Source: Lachnospiraceae bacterium (GTDB taxonomy: Bacteria; Bacillota; Clostridia; Lachnospirales; Lachnospiraceae). Taken from it: a stretch of 8,370 nt of DNA. Below the pieces are notes generated by a model. The model saw only the letters and a list, made by a program, of their open reading frames with translations. It made no database searches and was not told the DNA's origin. This document shows, piece after piece, positions 1-5,174 of the stretch (its first letter is position 1; each line of letters opens with the position of its first letter). The position numbers and the translations under genes were made by a program. The stretch covers positions 1 through 8,370 of the forward strand of contig VSOA01000164.1 of the NCBI GenBank assembly GCA_009774585.1, given 5' to 3'.

Positions 1-676
1 AAGCCGTCTTCTGCTCCGTGTTATGATAAGTTTCCACGATATTTCCACTGTTCATGCGGATCACTGTGTCGGCCATCTGTGCAATATTCTGATTGTGCGT
101 CACCATGACCATTGTAAATCCGAGTTCTTTTTTTAATTTGCAGATATAATGAAGAACCTGCCTTCCGGTCTGCTCGTCAAGTGCTCCAGTAGGCTCATCC
201 AGATAAAGTACTTTGGGCTTCTTGGCAAGCGCTCTTGCCACGGAAACTCTCTGCTGCTCTCCGCCGCTTAATTCATGCGGGTATTTCCCCCGCTTCTCTT
301 CCAGTCCGACAGCTTTGATTGTCTCTCTGTATTCCTTATTGCCCGCAAGATCTGCGCCCATTTTCACATTCTTGTCCACATTCAGATTGGGCAGCAGGAA
401 ATACTGTTGAAAAATATAGCCGATATATTCTTTCCTGAATTTCGTCAGTTCACTATCGCTCATGGATGACAGGTCCATTGTATCATAACATATCGTCCCT
501 TCATCCGCCGCCTCCAATCCCGAAACAACATTTAAGAGCGTGGATTTGCCTGAACCCGATGTGCCGAGTATCACTACAAAATCACCTTCTTCAACCGTAA
601 GAGACACCCCTTTTAAAACCTCATTGCGGCTGTCGCCTGTCCCGTATGATTTATATACATTTTCAATCTTTATCAT
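1..676 (-). CDS. ABC transporter ATP-binding protein (MacB/LolD-type), C-terminus cut by window edge
   Basis: Cytoplasmic ATPase that would power a membrane-bound FtsX/MacB-like permease; the substrate cannot be read from this subunit. The frame is open for 225 codons from the ATG at 676 to the window edge. It shows a full nucleotide-binding domain: Walker A GTSGSGKST (residues 38-46), Q-loop around residues 90-91 in YIFQQY, signature LSGGEQQR (136-143), Walker B VLYLDE (156-161), D-loop GALDE, and H-loop VTH with His194. The family usually has 220-235 residues, so only a few are likely missing. The start has a strong GGAG ribosome binding site 8-9 nt upstream (AGAAAGGAGAAAAATC before ATG). 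It lies 86 nt downstream of a TetR-family gene on the same strand, the usual layout of a repressor-controlled drug or peptide exporter, with the permease expected to the left of the window. Lantibiotic immunity or bacitracin-type export is possible but cannot be separated from general MacB-like export here. Confidence 0.95.
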   Translation of the reverse strand, partial: MIKIENVYKSYGTGDSRNEVLKGVSLTVEEGDFVVILGTSGSGKSTLLNVVSGLEAADEGTICYDTMDLSSMSDSELTKFRKEYIGYIFQQYFLLPNLNVDKNVKMGADLAGNKEYRETIKAVGLEEKRGKYPHELSGGEQQRVSVARALAKKPKVLYLDEPTGALDEQTGRQVLHYICKLKKELGFTMVMVTHNQNIAQMADTVIRMNSGNIVETYHNTEQKTA

Positions 677-773
677 GATTTTTCTCCTTTCTGCGCTGCT
701 TTTTGCGCATGACGAGTTTGTGGCAAGCAATGCGCGGACACAAATCTCGCGATTGAAAATTTCTAATTTTCAA
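663..773 (-). CDS. Candidate small ORF (36 aa, TTG start) bridging tetR and the ABC gene
   Basis: A TTG at 773-771 is preceded by a perfect GGAGGG (782-787) at 8-nt spacing, inside the last codons of tetR in another frame. The frame stays open for 36 codons and ends with TGA at 665-663, overlapping the first 14 nt of the ABC gene. The peptide would begin MKIRNFQSRDLCPRIACHK and is strongly basic in its second half (MRKKQRRKEK), with two cysteines and no membrane segment. Translation would run through the structured intercistronic element and could couple tetR translation to the ABC gene. I do not recognise a protein family. It may instead be a by-product of a structured repeat that happens to be open in this frame, so I treat it as a candidate only. 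Confidence 0.3.
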   Translation of the reverse strand: MKIRNFQSRDLCPRIACHKLVMRKKQRRKEKNHDKD

Positions 774-775
774 TC
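705..775 (-). repeat. Structured intercistronic element between tetR and ABC gene
   Basis: Three inverted repeats are packed into about 70 nt. The first is a perfect 10-bp pair, GATTGAAAAT (751-760) with ATTTTCAATC (766-775), whose 5-nt loop holds the tetR stop codon. The second is a 10-bp pair with one bulged base (713-722 with 739-749, CACAAATCTCG on the plus strand). The third is GCGCAT (705-710) with ATGCGC (730-735). The second and third interleave, so they cannot both form as simple hairpins. No U-run follows any of them, so this is not a plain terminator. It could be a dispersed intergenic repeat, an mRNA processing or stability element, or a translational control structure. The last 25-30 nt before the ABC start, with its ribosome binding site, are outside the hairpins. 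Confidence 0.5.
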
Positions 776-1362
776 TGCTCACCCTCCTTCTTGTTACAGT
801 TCAGCCTTTTCTCCATCATCAGCGCAGTAAAAATTTGTGTCAGTCTTTCTCCGATCTGCTCCAACGTATAACTGCACAGTCCAGTGGCACACATCGTTGC
901 GATACCATGCGTATAAGTCCACAAATGCTGGTAAATCATATCCGCCGCTTCTCTGGTATCCACATACTTCTGCACCGATTGCAGAATATCTTCATAGTTT
1001 TCGTCTATCTGCGGCAGAATACTCTCCACCCCTGACTTCCCGGACACCGCGCTCATAAAAAGAAGCTGAAACAACATCGGCTCTTGCATCGAGAACTTAA
1101 TATATGCCATACCGACTCCTTTGAACGCCAATTCCTGATGTAAGCCTTCTTCAATGTAACAGCCGTAAAGTTCTTTCGCCCGGACAATCACTTCCGCCTT
1201 GACCTCTTCCATATTCTCGAAGACTGTGAAAATAGGGCGTGCGGAGCTTTGCAGCTTTTTGCCTAATTCTCTGGCTGTAATCTTATCAATACCTTCCTCT
1301 CTTGCCATCTGAAAAGCACCCTCAATAATCTCTTCCCTTGTAAACTTTGCTCTCGGCGGCAT
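763..1362 (-). CDS. TetR/AcrR-family transcriptional regulator
   Basis: DNA-binding repressor of 199 aa, a normal TetR length. The N-terminal TetR domain spans roughly residues 6-55: FTREEIIEGAFQMAREEG, then the helix-turn-helix ITARELGKKLQSSARPIF (29-45) and the following FENMEE turn. The remainder is a helical ligand and dimerisation domain of unknown specificity, with several Met, Phe and Cys residues that suit a hydrophobic pocket. The start is set at the ATG at 1362, which has AAAGGAG (1369-1375) at 6-nt spacing and begins MPPRAKF. The ATG at 1386 lies in the operator palindrome and has no ribosome binding site. A near-consensus promoter with a palindrome next to its -10 box lies just upstream, so autorepression is likely. 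The ABC ATPase gene follows on the same strand, and the pair is probably co-transcribed and induced by the exporter's substrate. Confidence 0.93.
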   Translation of the reverse strand: MPPRAKFTREEIIEGAFQMAREEGIDKITARELGKKLQSSARPIFTVFENMEEVKAEVIVRAKELYGCYIEEGLHQELAFKGVGMAYIKFSMQEPMLFQLLFMSAVSGKSGVESILPQIDENYEDILQSVQKYVDTREAADMIYQHLWTYTHGIATMCATGLCSYTLEQIGERLTQIFTALMMEKRLNCNKKEGEQIEN

Positions 1363-1368
1363 ATATTG

Positions 1369-1375
1369 CTCCTTT
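1369..1375 (-). promoter_or_regulatory. Ribosome binding site deciding the tetR start
   Basis: AAAGGAG lies 6 nt before the ATG at 1362. No such site precedes the in-frame ATG at 1386, so the shorter product is the better call. Confidence 0.85.
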
Positions 1376-1377
1376 CT

Positions 1378-1405
1378 AAAACACATGTTTTAAATCATGT
1401 GTTTT
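1378..1405. promoter_or_regulatory. Palindromic operator upstream of tetR
   Basis: Perfect 10-bp inverted repeat AAAACACATG (1378-1387) and CATGTGTTTT (1396-1405) around the 8-bp AT-rich centre TTTTAAAT. It lies between the -10 box and the ribosome binding site of tetR, covering the expected transcription start. This is where a TetR dimer typically binds to repress its own promoter. The binding partner is inferred from position. Confidence 0.75.
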
Positions 1406-1433
1406 ATTATAACACATCTCAACTGTACGTCAA
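1406..1433 (-). promoter_or_regulatory. Promoter of the tetR-ABC unit
   Basis: On the minus strand, TTGACG (1433-1428), a 16-bp spacer and a perfect TATAAT (1411-1406): a near-consensus vegetative sigma factor promoter. Its -35 box begins 5 bp after the T-tract of the upstream transporter's terminator, and its -10 box abuts the palindromic operator. Confidence 0.85.
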
Positions 1434-1438
1434 GTAAT

Positions 1439-1472
1439 AAAAAAATCACCCTCCGCCGCCGGAAGATGATTT
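1439..1472 (-). terminator. Rho-independent terminator of the transporter gene
   Basis: Read on the minus strand: a 13-bp stem (1472-1460 with 1455-1443, three G-T wobbles), loop GCGG, and a run of seven T including the stem end. It is 74 nt past the transporter stop. The stem core (ATCATCTT-CCG with CGGAGGGTGAT) is almost the same as in the terminator at 3125-3162. Confidence 0.9.
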
Positions 1473-1546
1473 CAGTCAAATGCTTGCAGACAGTCACTTA
1501 ACGCGCTACTCGCGGAAATAGATACTGTCCATACATATATTGTCCG

Positions 1547-2944
1547 TTACATCGTAATCCATCCAAACACATTCGCAATGGAACTGAGCAGGATAATCAC
1601 AATACATACCGGCGCTAAATATTTCATGAAAAAGCAATACATTTTCTTACGTTTAAATTCAGAGGACTGTTCTACTTCATCTATAATTTTATTAAGACCT
1701 GCCACGCGGGTAACAAGCAGACATGTTGCCAGCGCTGCGATTGGCATCATCAGCGAATTCGTTAGGAAATCAAAGAAATCCAGAATCGACATTCCCAGAA
1801 GCTTGACGAAATCAAGTACGCCAAATCCAAGTGCAGACACCGAACCAAATAAAATCATGATAATCCCCATCAAAACCGTCGCTTTATGGCGTCCGATCCC
1901 GAGTTGGTCTTCAAACGTGGAAACACCTGATTCCGCCAGAGAAATAGCGCTCGTCAGTGCCGCAAGCAGTACCAGCAGGAAAAACATAATACCCGCGCCG
2001 GTTCCGAATCCCATACTCGCAAACACTTTAGGAATCGTAATAAACATCAGCGACGGACCCGCCTGCAGCGTATCCGGATCTCCGCCCGAAAAAGCAAAGA
2101 CTGCCGGAATAATCATCAACCCTGCCAGCATGGCAATCGCCGTATCGAATATCTCCACTTGTGTAGTGGACTGCTCAATATCCACTTCTTTTTTCATATA
2201 AGAACCATAAGTATACAAAATACCCATAGCAATGGAGAGAGAATAAAACATCTGCCCCATGGCGGCAACTACCGTCATCCATGAAAAATTATCAAAATTC
2301 GGAATCAGAAAATATTTCACGCCTTCAAGCGCCCCGGGTCTGGTCATGGAATAGCCTGCCACAAAAACAGCCAGAATGACAAGCAGCGGCATCATTACCT
2401 TGGAAACCCGCTCAACGCCGTGCTTAACGCCTGCAAACAAAACAACAATCACTACCAGACTGAACACAAGGAACCATAACTCTGCGCTAAAACCGCCGGA
2501 AATAAAGCCCGTAAAATAGTCATCCTGCGCCAGAGTCTGCGAATTACCCCGCAGATACTCAAACAGATATTTGATAACCCAGCCGCCGATCACGCTGTAA
2601 TAAGGTACGATCAGCATGGGAATCACGGCGTTTACCCAGCCGCCGAACTTAAGCGGCAGTTTCTTACCGAATATCTGAAACGCTCCTACCGGGCTTCTCT
2701 TTGTCATACGCCCCAACGCAGTTTCCGATACGATCAGTGCATAGCCGAACGTCAGCATAAGTATCAGATAAGTCAGAAGGAATATACCGCCGCCGTATTT
2801 CGCCGCAAGATAGGGAAATCTCCAGATATTTCCAAGTCCTACTGCCGACCCTGCGACTGCAAGAACATATCCCAGCTTTCCTGAAAAAGTGCTTCTTCTC
2901 CTGTCTGTATGTTGTGATGCTGTGTTCGTTTTATCTCCTGTCAT
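1547..2944 (-). CDS. Sodium-dependent amino acid transporter, NSS (SNF) family
   Basis: Inner-membrane sodium symporter of 465 aa, of the LeuT/MhsT/Tyt1 type, probably importing a hydrophobic or aromatic amino acid; the substrate is inferred. The first helix carries the family motif GSAVGLGNIWRFPY (residues 32-45), including Ala34 and Asn39 at positions that bind sodium in LeuT. Helix 6 has the unwound segment FYSLSIAMG (233-241). Helix 8 has ALTSAIS, with Thr331 and Ser332 matching the second sodium site. An Asp (267) near the start of helix 7 is where chloride-independent bacterial members tend to have an acidic residue. I count 11 membrane segments, as in short bacterial members, rather than 12. 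The ATG at 2944 is preferred: it gives the usual short N-terminus before the motif and has AGAAAGG upstream, though at a long spacing of 12 nt. An ATG at 3025 would add 27 atypical residues and has no ribosome binding site. The gene appears monocistronic, bounded by terminators on both sides. Confidence 0.95.
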   Translation of the reverse strand: MTGDKTNTASQHTDRRRSTFSGKLGYVLAVAGSAVGLGNIWRFPYLAAKYGGGIFLLTYLILMLTFGYALIVSETALGRMTKRSPVGAFQIFGKKLPLKFGGWVNAVIPMLIVPYYSVIGGWVIKYLFEYLRGNSQTLAQDDYFTGFISGGFSAELWFLVFSLVVIVVLFAGVKHGVERVSKVMMPLLVILAVFVAGYSMTRPGALEGVKYFLIPNFDNFSWMTVVAAMGQMFYSLSIAMGILYTYGSYMKKEVDIEQSTTQVEIFDTAIAMLAGLMIIPAVFAFSGGDPDTLQAGPSLMFITIPKVFASMGFGTGAGIMFFLLVLLAALTSAISLAESGVSTFEDQLGIGRHKATVLMGIIMILFGSVSALGFGVLDFVKLLGMSILDFFDFLTNSLMMPIAALATCLLVTRVAGLNKIIDEVEQSSEFKRKKMYCFFMKYLAPVCIVIILLSSIANVFGWITM

Positions 2945-2985
2945 ATCAAAAATGTACCTTTCTGTTATTCTGCATATTCTCTCCG

Positions 2986-3048
2986 TATAGTCTGTCTGTT
3001 CTGCCTGATGCACAGTATACAGCATATAACGTAATGAAACAGACTATA
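2986..3048 (-). repeat. Inverted repeat in the transporter leader
   Basis: TATAGTCTGT (2986-2995) and ACAGACTATA (3039-3048) are perfect 10-bp complements separated by 43 nt, in the untranslated leader of the transporter gene. They could form a long-range hairpin in the mRNA about 40 nt before the start codon. No T-box, lysine or other riboswitch consensus is recognisable in the leader. Confidence 0.4.
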
Positions 3049-3089
3049 AATCCTAGCTTAACATCAGATACACATATATTCAAGCATAT

Positions 3090-3118
3090 ATAATATAAAC
3101 AGCGAAAATAGATAATAA
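3090..3118 (-). promoter_or_regulatory. Possible promoter of the transporter gene
   Basis: Minus strand TTATTA (3118-3113), 17-bp spacer, TATTAT (3095-3090), just downstream of the terminator at 3125-3162. The -35 match is weak, and the region is so AT-rich that other registers are possible. A leader of about 140 nt would follow. Confidence 0.4.
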
Positions 3119-3124
3119 GAGAGC

Positions 3125-3162
3125 AAAAAATTATCACCCTCCGCTCACGAAAGATGATAATT
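3125..3162 (-). terminator. Rho-independent terminator after the VOC/DUF3795 gene
   Basis: Minus strand: a 15-bp stem (3162-3148 with 3143-3129, with G-T wobbles), loop TGAG, then a T-run of six including the stem end. It lies 51 nt past the stop at 3214 and would end the long gene series that begins at dapF. The same stem core as at 1439-1472 marks a shared terminator family. Confidence 0.9.
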
Positions 3163-3213
3163 ATACAATAATCTTCTATATGGTAATCTACATGTTAATC
3201 CAAGAACGTATCG

Positions 3214-3978
3214 TCAAATATTCTGTAGCGCCTCCATACGCATTCTGACATTTTCGTCAAACTCCTCATCCGTAAATTTAGGGTCCCTCGTCTTCATCCA
3301 GATTTCACACGGCGCCGCATCACATTCTCCGCAGTGCTTATATCCCTTGCTGTTTACGGTACAATCATAGATTGCACATGTCTGTCCTTCCGGCACATGA
3401 AAGACCTTTCCGCTGCATGCGTTACAGCCCGCACACATTTCCCCGAAACAGTAGCATGTGGTACAGTCTGTCCCACAAACGCTGAAATCACGCTGCCCCG
3501 ATTTCATATATTCCTCATGCCATATCGTAACCAAATCTACCGGATGCTGAATCAGTTCTGTTGTCTCCGCGATATCCTTTCCGGATGCAAACAGTCCGCA
3601 AGCTACCGAATACATACTCTCCGACACTTCAATCAAATGTCCGTCCGGGTCAAAGATGCGTATCCCGCGTTGCAACCACGGAAATGTCTTTGCATCATGG
3701 AGCCGCTCCACCTCCGGGTGCGCATCCAGCACCTCCATAAACCCTTCAAAATCTTCCGTCTCAAAATAAAGTTCCATCGTATTGGAACGATATTTCATCG
3801 TCTCCTTCGTAAAACCTGCAAGTTCATCGAAATGTGCCTGCAAAACAAGCCCGTCCTTAAGCGCCTTGTTGTCGCCCAGATCAAGCGTAACCTCCTGCCC
3901 GAATAACTCCTTGTAAAACCGTAGCGACTTTTCCATATCTTTCACGGCAATCAGTACACAACTGTATTTCATACGCAT
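3214..3978 (-). CDS. VOC/glyoxalase-fold protein fused to a cysteine-rich DUF3795-like domain
   Basis: 254-aa two-domain protein, probably cytosolic; its reaction is unknown. Residues 3-120 form a VOC (glyoxalase/bleomycin-resistance) fold: VLIAVKDMEKSLRFYKELFG at the start and the typical FDPDGHLIEV with Glu117 at the end. The usual first metal-ligand position (His in H-x-x-L-x-V-x-D) is Cys7 here, so metal use may differ. Residues 165-254 hold 12 cysteines (168, 172, 175, 177, 182, 185, 188, 201, 206, 216, 219, 224) in a pattern like DUF3795, probably binding zinc or an Fe-S cluster. The start is the ATG at 3978, with AAAGGG (3985-3990) at 6 nt; in-frame ATGs at 3984 and 3972 are placed worse. 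A longer upstream frame reaching 4302 overlaps the AraC gene and has no family match. It follows the AraC-type gene by 109 nt and may be its target. VOC homology is clear; the DUF3795 name rests on the cysteine pattern. Confidence 0.85.
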   Translation of the reverse strand: MRMKYSCVLIAVKDMEKSLRFYKELFGQEVTLDLGDNKALKDGLVLQAHFDELAGFTKETMKYRSNTMELYFETEDFEGFMEVLDAHPEVERLHDAKTFPWLQRGIRIFDPDGHLIEVSESMYSVACGLFASGKDIAETTELIQHPVDLVTIWHEEYMKSGQRDFSVCGTDCTTCYCFGEMCAGCNACSGKVFHVPEGQTCAIYDCTVNSKGYKHCGECDAAPCEIWMKTRDPKFTDEEFDENVRMRMEALQNI

Positions 3979-3984
3979 ATCCAT

Positions 3985-3990
3985 CCCTTT
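3985..3990 (-). promoter_or_regulatory. Ribosome binding site deciding the VOC gene start
   Basis: AAAGGG sits 6 nt before the ATG at 3978. It overlaps the ATG at 3984 too closely to serve it, which selects the middle of three nearby in-frame ATGs. Confidence 0.7.
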
Positions 3991-3995
3991 CTCTT

Positions 3996-4061
3996 CGATT
4001 TTTCGTCTAGATAAAATCGCTATAATATACAGACGGAAAGAAAATATCCCGATCCCCGTCT
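3996..4061 (-). repeat. Two inverted repeats between the araC-type and VOC genes
   Basis: CGATTTT (3996-4002) pairs with AAAATCG (4013-4019), and AGACGG (4031-4036) pairs with CCGTCT (4056-4061). Neither is followed by a T-run on the minus strand, so they are not terminators. They could be regulator sites or leader hairpins. A weak promoter-like pair TTGCTT, 17 bp, TATTTT overlaps the second repeat on the minus strand. Evidence is limited to symmetry. Confidence 0.3.
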
Positions 4062-4086
4062 TAAAGCAACATTTCCGTTCCGAATT

Positions 4087-4098
4087 ATCATATATGAT
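4087..4098. repeat. 12-bp perfect palindrome at the end of the AraC-type gene
   Basis: ATCATATATGAT is its own reverse complement and contains the stop codon of the AraC-type gene (TGA at 4090-4088). It could be a chance AT-rich palindrome or a small protein-binding site ahead of the VOC gene. Confidence 0.3.
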
Positions 4099-5026
4099 AC
4101 CGTCCGTCACTACAGTTGTATTGAATATTTCCGACATTTTCACAGGCGCGCGCCCTTGCCCTGCGAATATCCATCGAATGATATCGTTTAAATTCCCGCA
4201 ACATATGCGACTGGTCAGCATATCCGTAACGATATACCGCATCCGCCGCCTGAAATACCGGATTACGTATAATCTCTCCCCACAGACACTGGTAGCGCAC
4301 AAGATTACAGAATTTCTTCGGCGTCATTCCGATATATTCATGAAAAATCCTTTCTAACTGCCGGCTACTGACAAAACATTCCTGCGCAAGCTGTACCACG
4401 TTCAAGACGCCGTTACACAGAAGAATCTGTGCTACCGCGCGCTCAACAATACTGTTCTCTCTGACTCTGACGACGGTTGACATACCGCCTATCGGCACAC
4501 ATTCCGTCGTAGAACCCGTCTCCGCCGCAGACATCCTTGCAAGAAACATTTCTTCCGCACCCCTGCTTCTTTCCTCCAACGAATATTTGTCAAATAACTG
4601 CTGCCGCAGCACCCGGTCCAGCCATGTGAATCTGGAGCGCACATCATAAAATCCGTTCACGGTTCCATACAGCGAATCCTCTGCAAAAGGATAGACTCCC
4701 CATGCATAAAATCGGATGGCAAACGTAGAAACAAGATGCCCGCATGTCCTGTCATTGCCGCTCATAAAAGCAACGTCGTTAATTCCACAGAACCCGCCGG
4801 CAATCGTATTGTCCGTATGATCAATATTGTAAATGATATCCACACATGTATCCGGAATCACCAGTTCCAAAGCATCATGCTCTTTTCTTTTCAGATAAGG
4901 ATGAGTGCTTCCCCAAAAACAACAGATATATTTTGCCAGTTCCGGATTTGAAGGCTGCCGTTCCTGATATGTTTCATTTTGTTTGTACGGTGTTGCCGTC
5001 AGCGGCTTGTATGCGGTATTTTTCAT
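4088..5026 (-). CDS. AraC-family transcriptional regulator (DUF6597-like N-terminus)
   Basis: 312-aa DNA-binding regulator. The N-terminal part (about 25-115) resembles the DUF6597 sensor domain found on many AraC proteins: PELAKYICCFWGS, LVIPDTCVDIIYN and a FAIRFYAWGVYPF segment that takes the place of the usual G-x-R-F-x-P-G. The C-terminal AraC domain covers about residues 192-292, with two helix-turn-helix units: NVVQLAQECFVSSRQLERIFHEY (209-231) and AADAVYRYGYADQSHMLREFKRYHSM (260-285), the second matching the classic GxADQSHxxREFKR signature. A tail of about 20 residues follows. The ribosome binding site is weak (AGAAAG about 14 nt before the ATG at 5026); no better in-frame start is visible and the N-terminus fits the family. 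The effector is unknown. The VOC/DUF3795 gene directly downstream is a plausible target, and no terminator separates this gene from the ANT(6) gene upstream. Confidence 0.92.
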   Translation of the reverse strand: MKNTAYKPLTATPYKQNETYQERQPSNPELAKYICCFWGSTHPYLKRKEHDALELVIPDTCVDIIYNIDHTDNTIAGGFCGINDVAFMSGNDRTCGHLVSTFAIRFYAWGVYPFAEDSLYGTVNGFYDVRSRFTWLDRVLRQQLFDKYSLEERSRGAEEMFLARMSAAETGSTTECVPIGGMSTVVRVRENSIVERAVAQILLCNGVLNVVQLAQECFVSSRQLERIFHEYIGMTPKKFCNLVRYQCLWGEIIRNPVFQAADAVYRYGYADQSHMLREFKRYHSMDIRRARARACENVGNIQYNCSDGRYHI

Positions 5027-5047
5027 TTTATTATCAATGCTTTCTGT

Positions 5048-5174
5048 TTATTTATTCGTGCTTTCGGGGTCGAGCTGGAAGTCGTAAATGCTAAAAGAGT
5101 CGTTGATTTTCCGGAATGATCTTGTCTCCTGTATACTCTTGCCTTCTACAGACCATTGTGCTCCCTGTCGACTA
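5048..5174 (-). pseudogene. Unassigned open frame between the ANT(6) and AraC genes, possible gene remnant
   Basis: After the ANT(6) stop, one minus-strand frame stays open to TAA at 5050-5048. It reads like protein, ending INDSFSIYDFQLDPESTNK, with codon choice similar to the neighbours. It has no ATG, GTG or TTG start after position 5175; the frame only reaches an ATG at 5275, inside the ANT(6) gene. In another frame, an ATG at 5156 with AGGGAG 4 nt upstream gives only 21 codons (stop at 5091). The best reading is the 3' end of a lost gene, or a chance open frame. I do not recognise a family. No terminator or clear promoter is visible in this 148-nt gap. Confidence 0.25.

Noticed and set aside
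751..775. Hairpin at the end of tetR as a Rho-independent terminator
   Set aside because: The stem is AT-rich and followed by GCGAGATTTG rather than a T-run, so termination is not supported.
1578..2201. 207-codon plus-strand ORF inside the transporter gene
   Set aside because: Antisense shadow of a well-matched NSS transporter; rich in Ser, Ile and Pro with no domain.
2945..3025. Longer start of the NSS transporter at 3025
   Set aside because: It would add 27 polar residues unlike family N-termini and has no ribosome binding site.
2946..3137. 63-codon minus-strand ORF upstream of the transporter
   Set aside because: It begins inside a terminator hairpin, has AT-driven hydrophobic composition and no ribosome binding site, and ends at the transporter start; probably chance.
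3334..3906. 190-codon plus-strand ORF opposite the VOC/DUF3795 gene
   Set aside because: Its many Cys, His and Arg residues reflect the complement of the cysteine-rich coding strand, not a gene.
3979..4302. Upstream extension of the VOC gene frame to an ATG at 4302
   Set aside because: It overlaps the AraC gene, has no family match, and the VOC domain starts only after residue 108; the ATG at 3978 has the right ribosome binding site.
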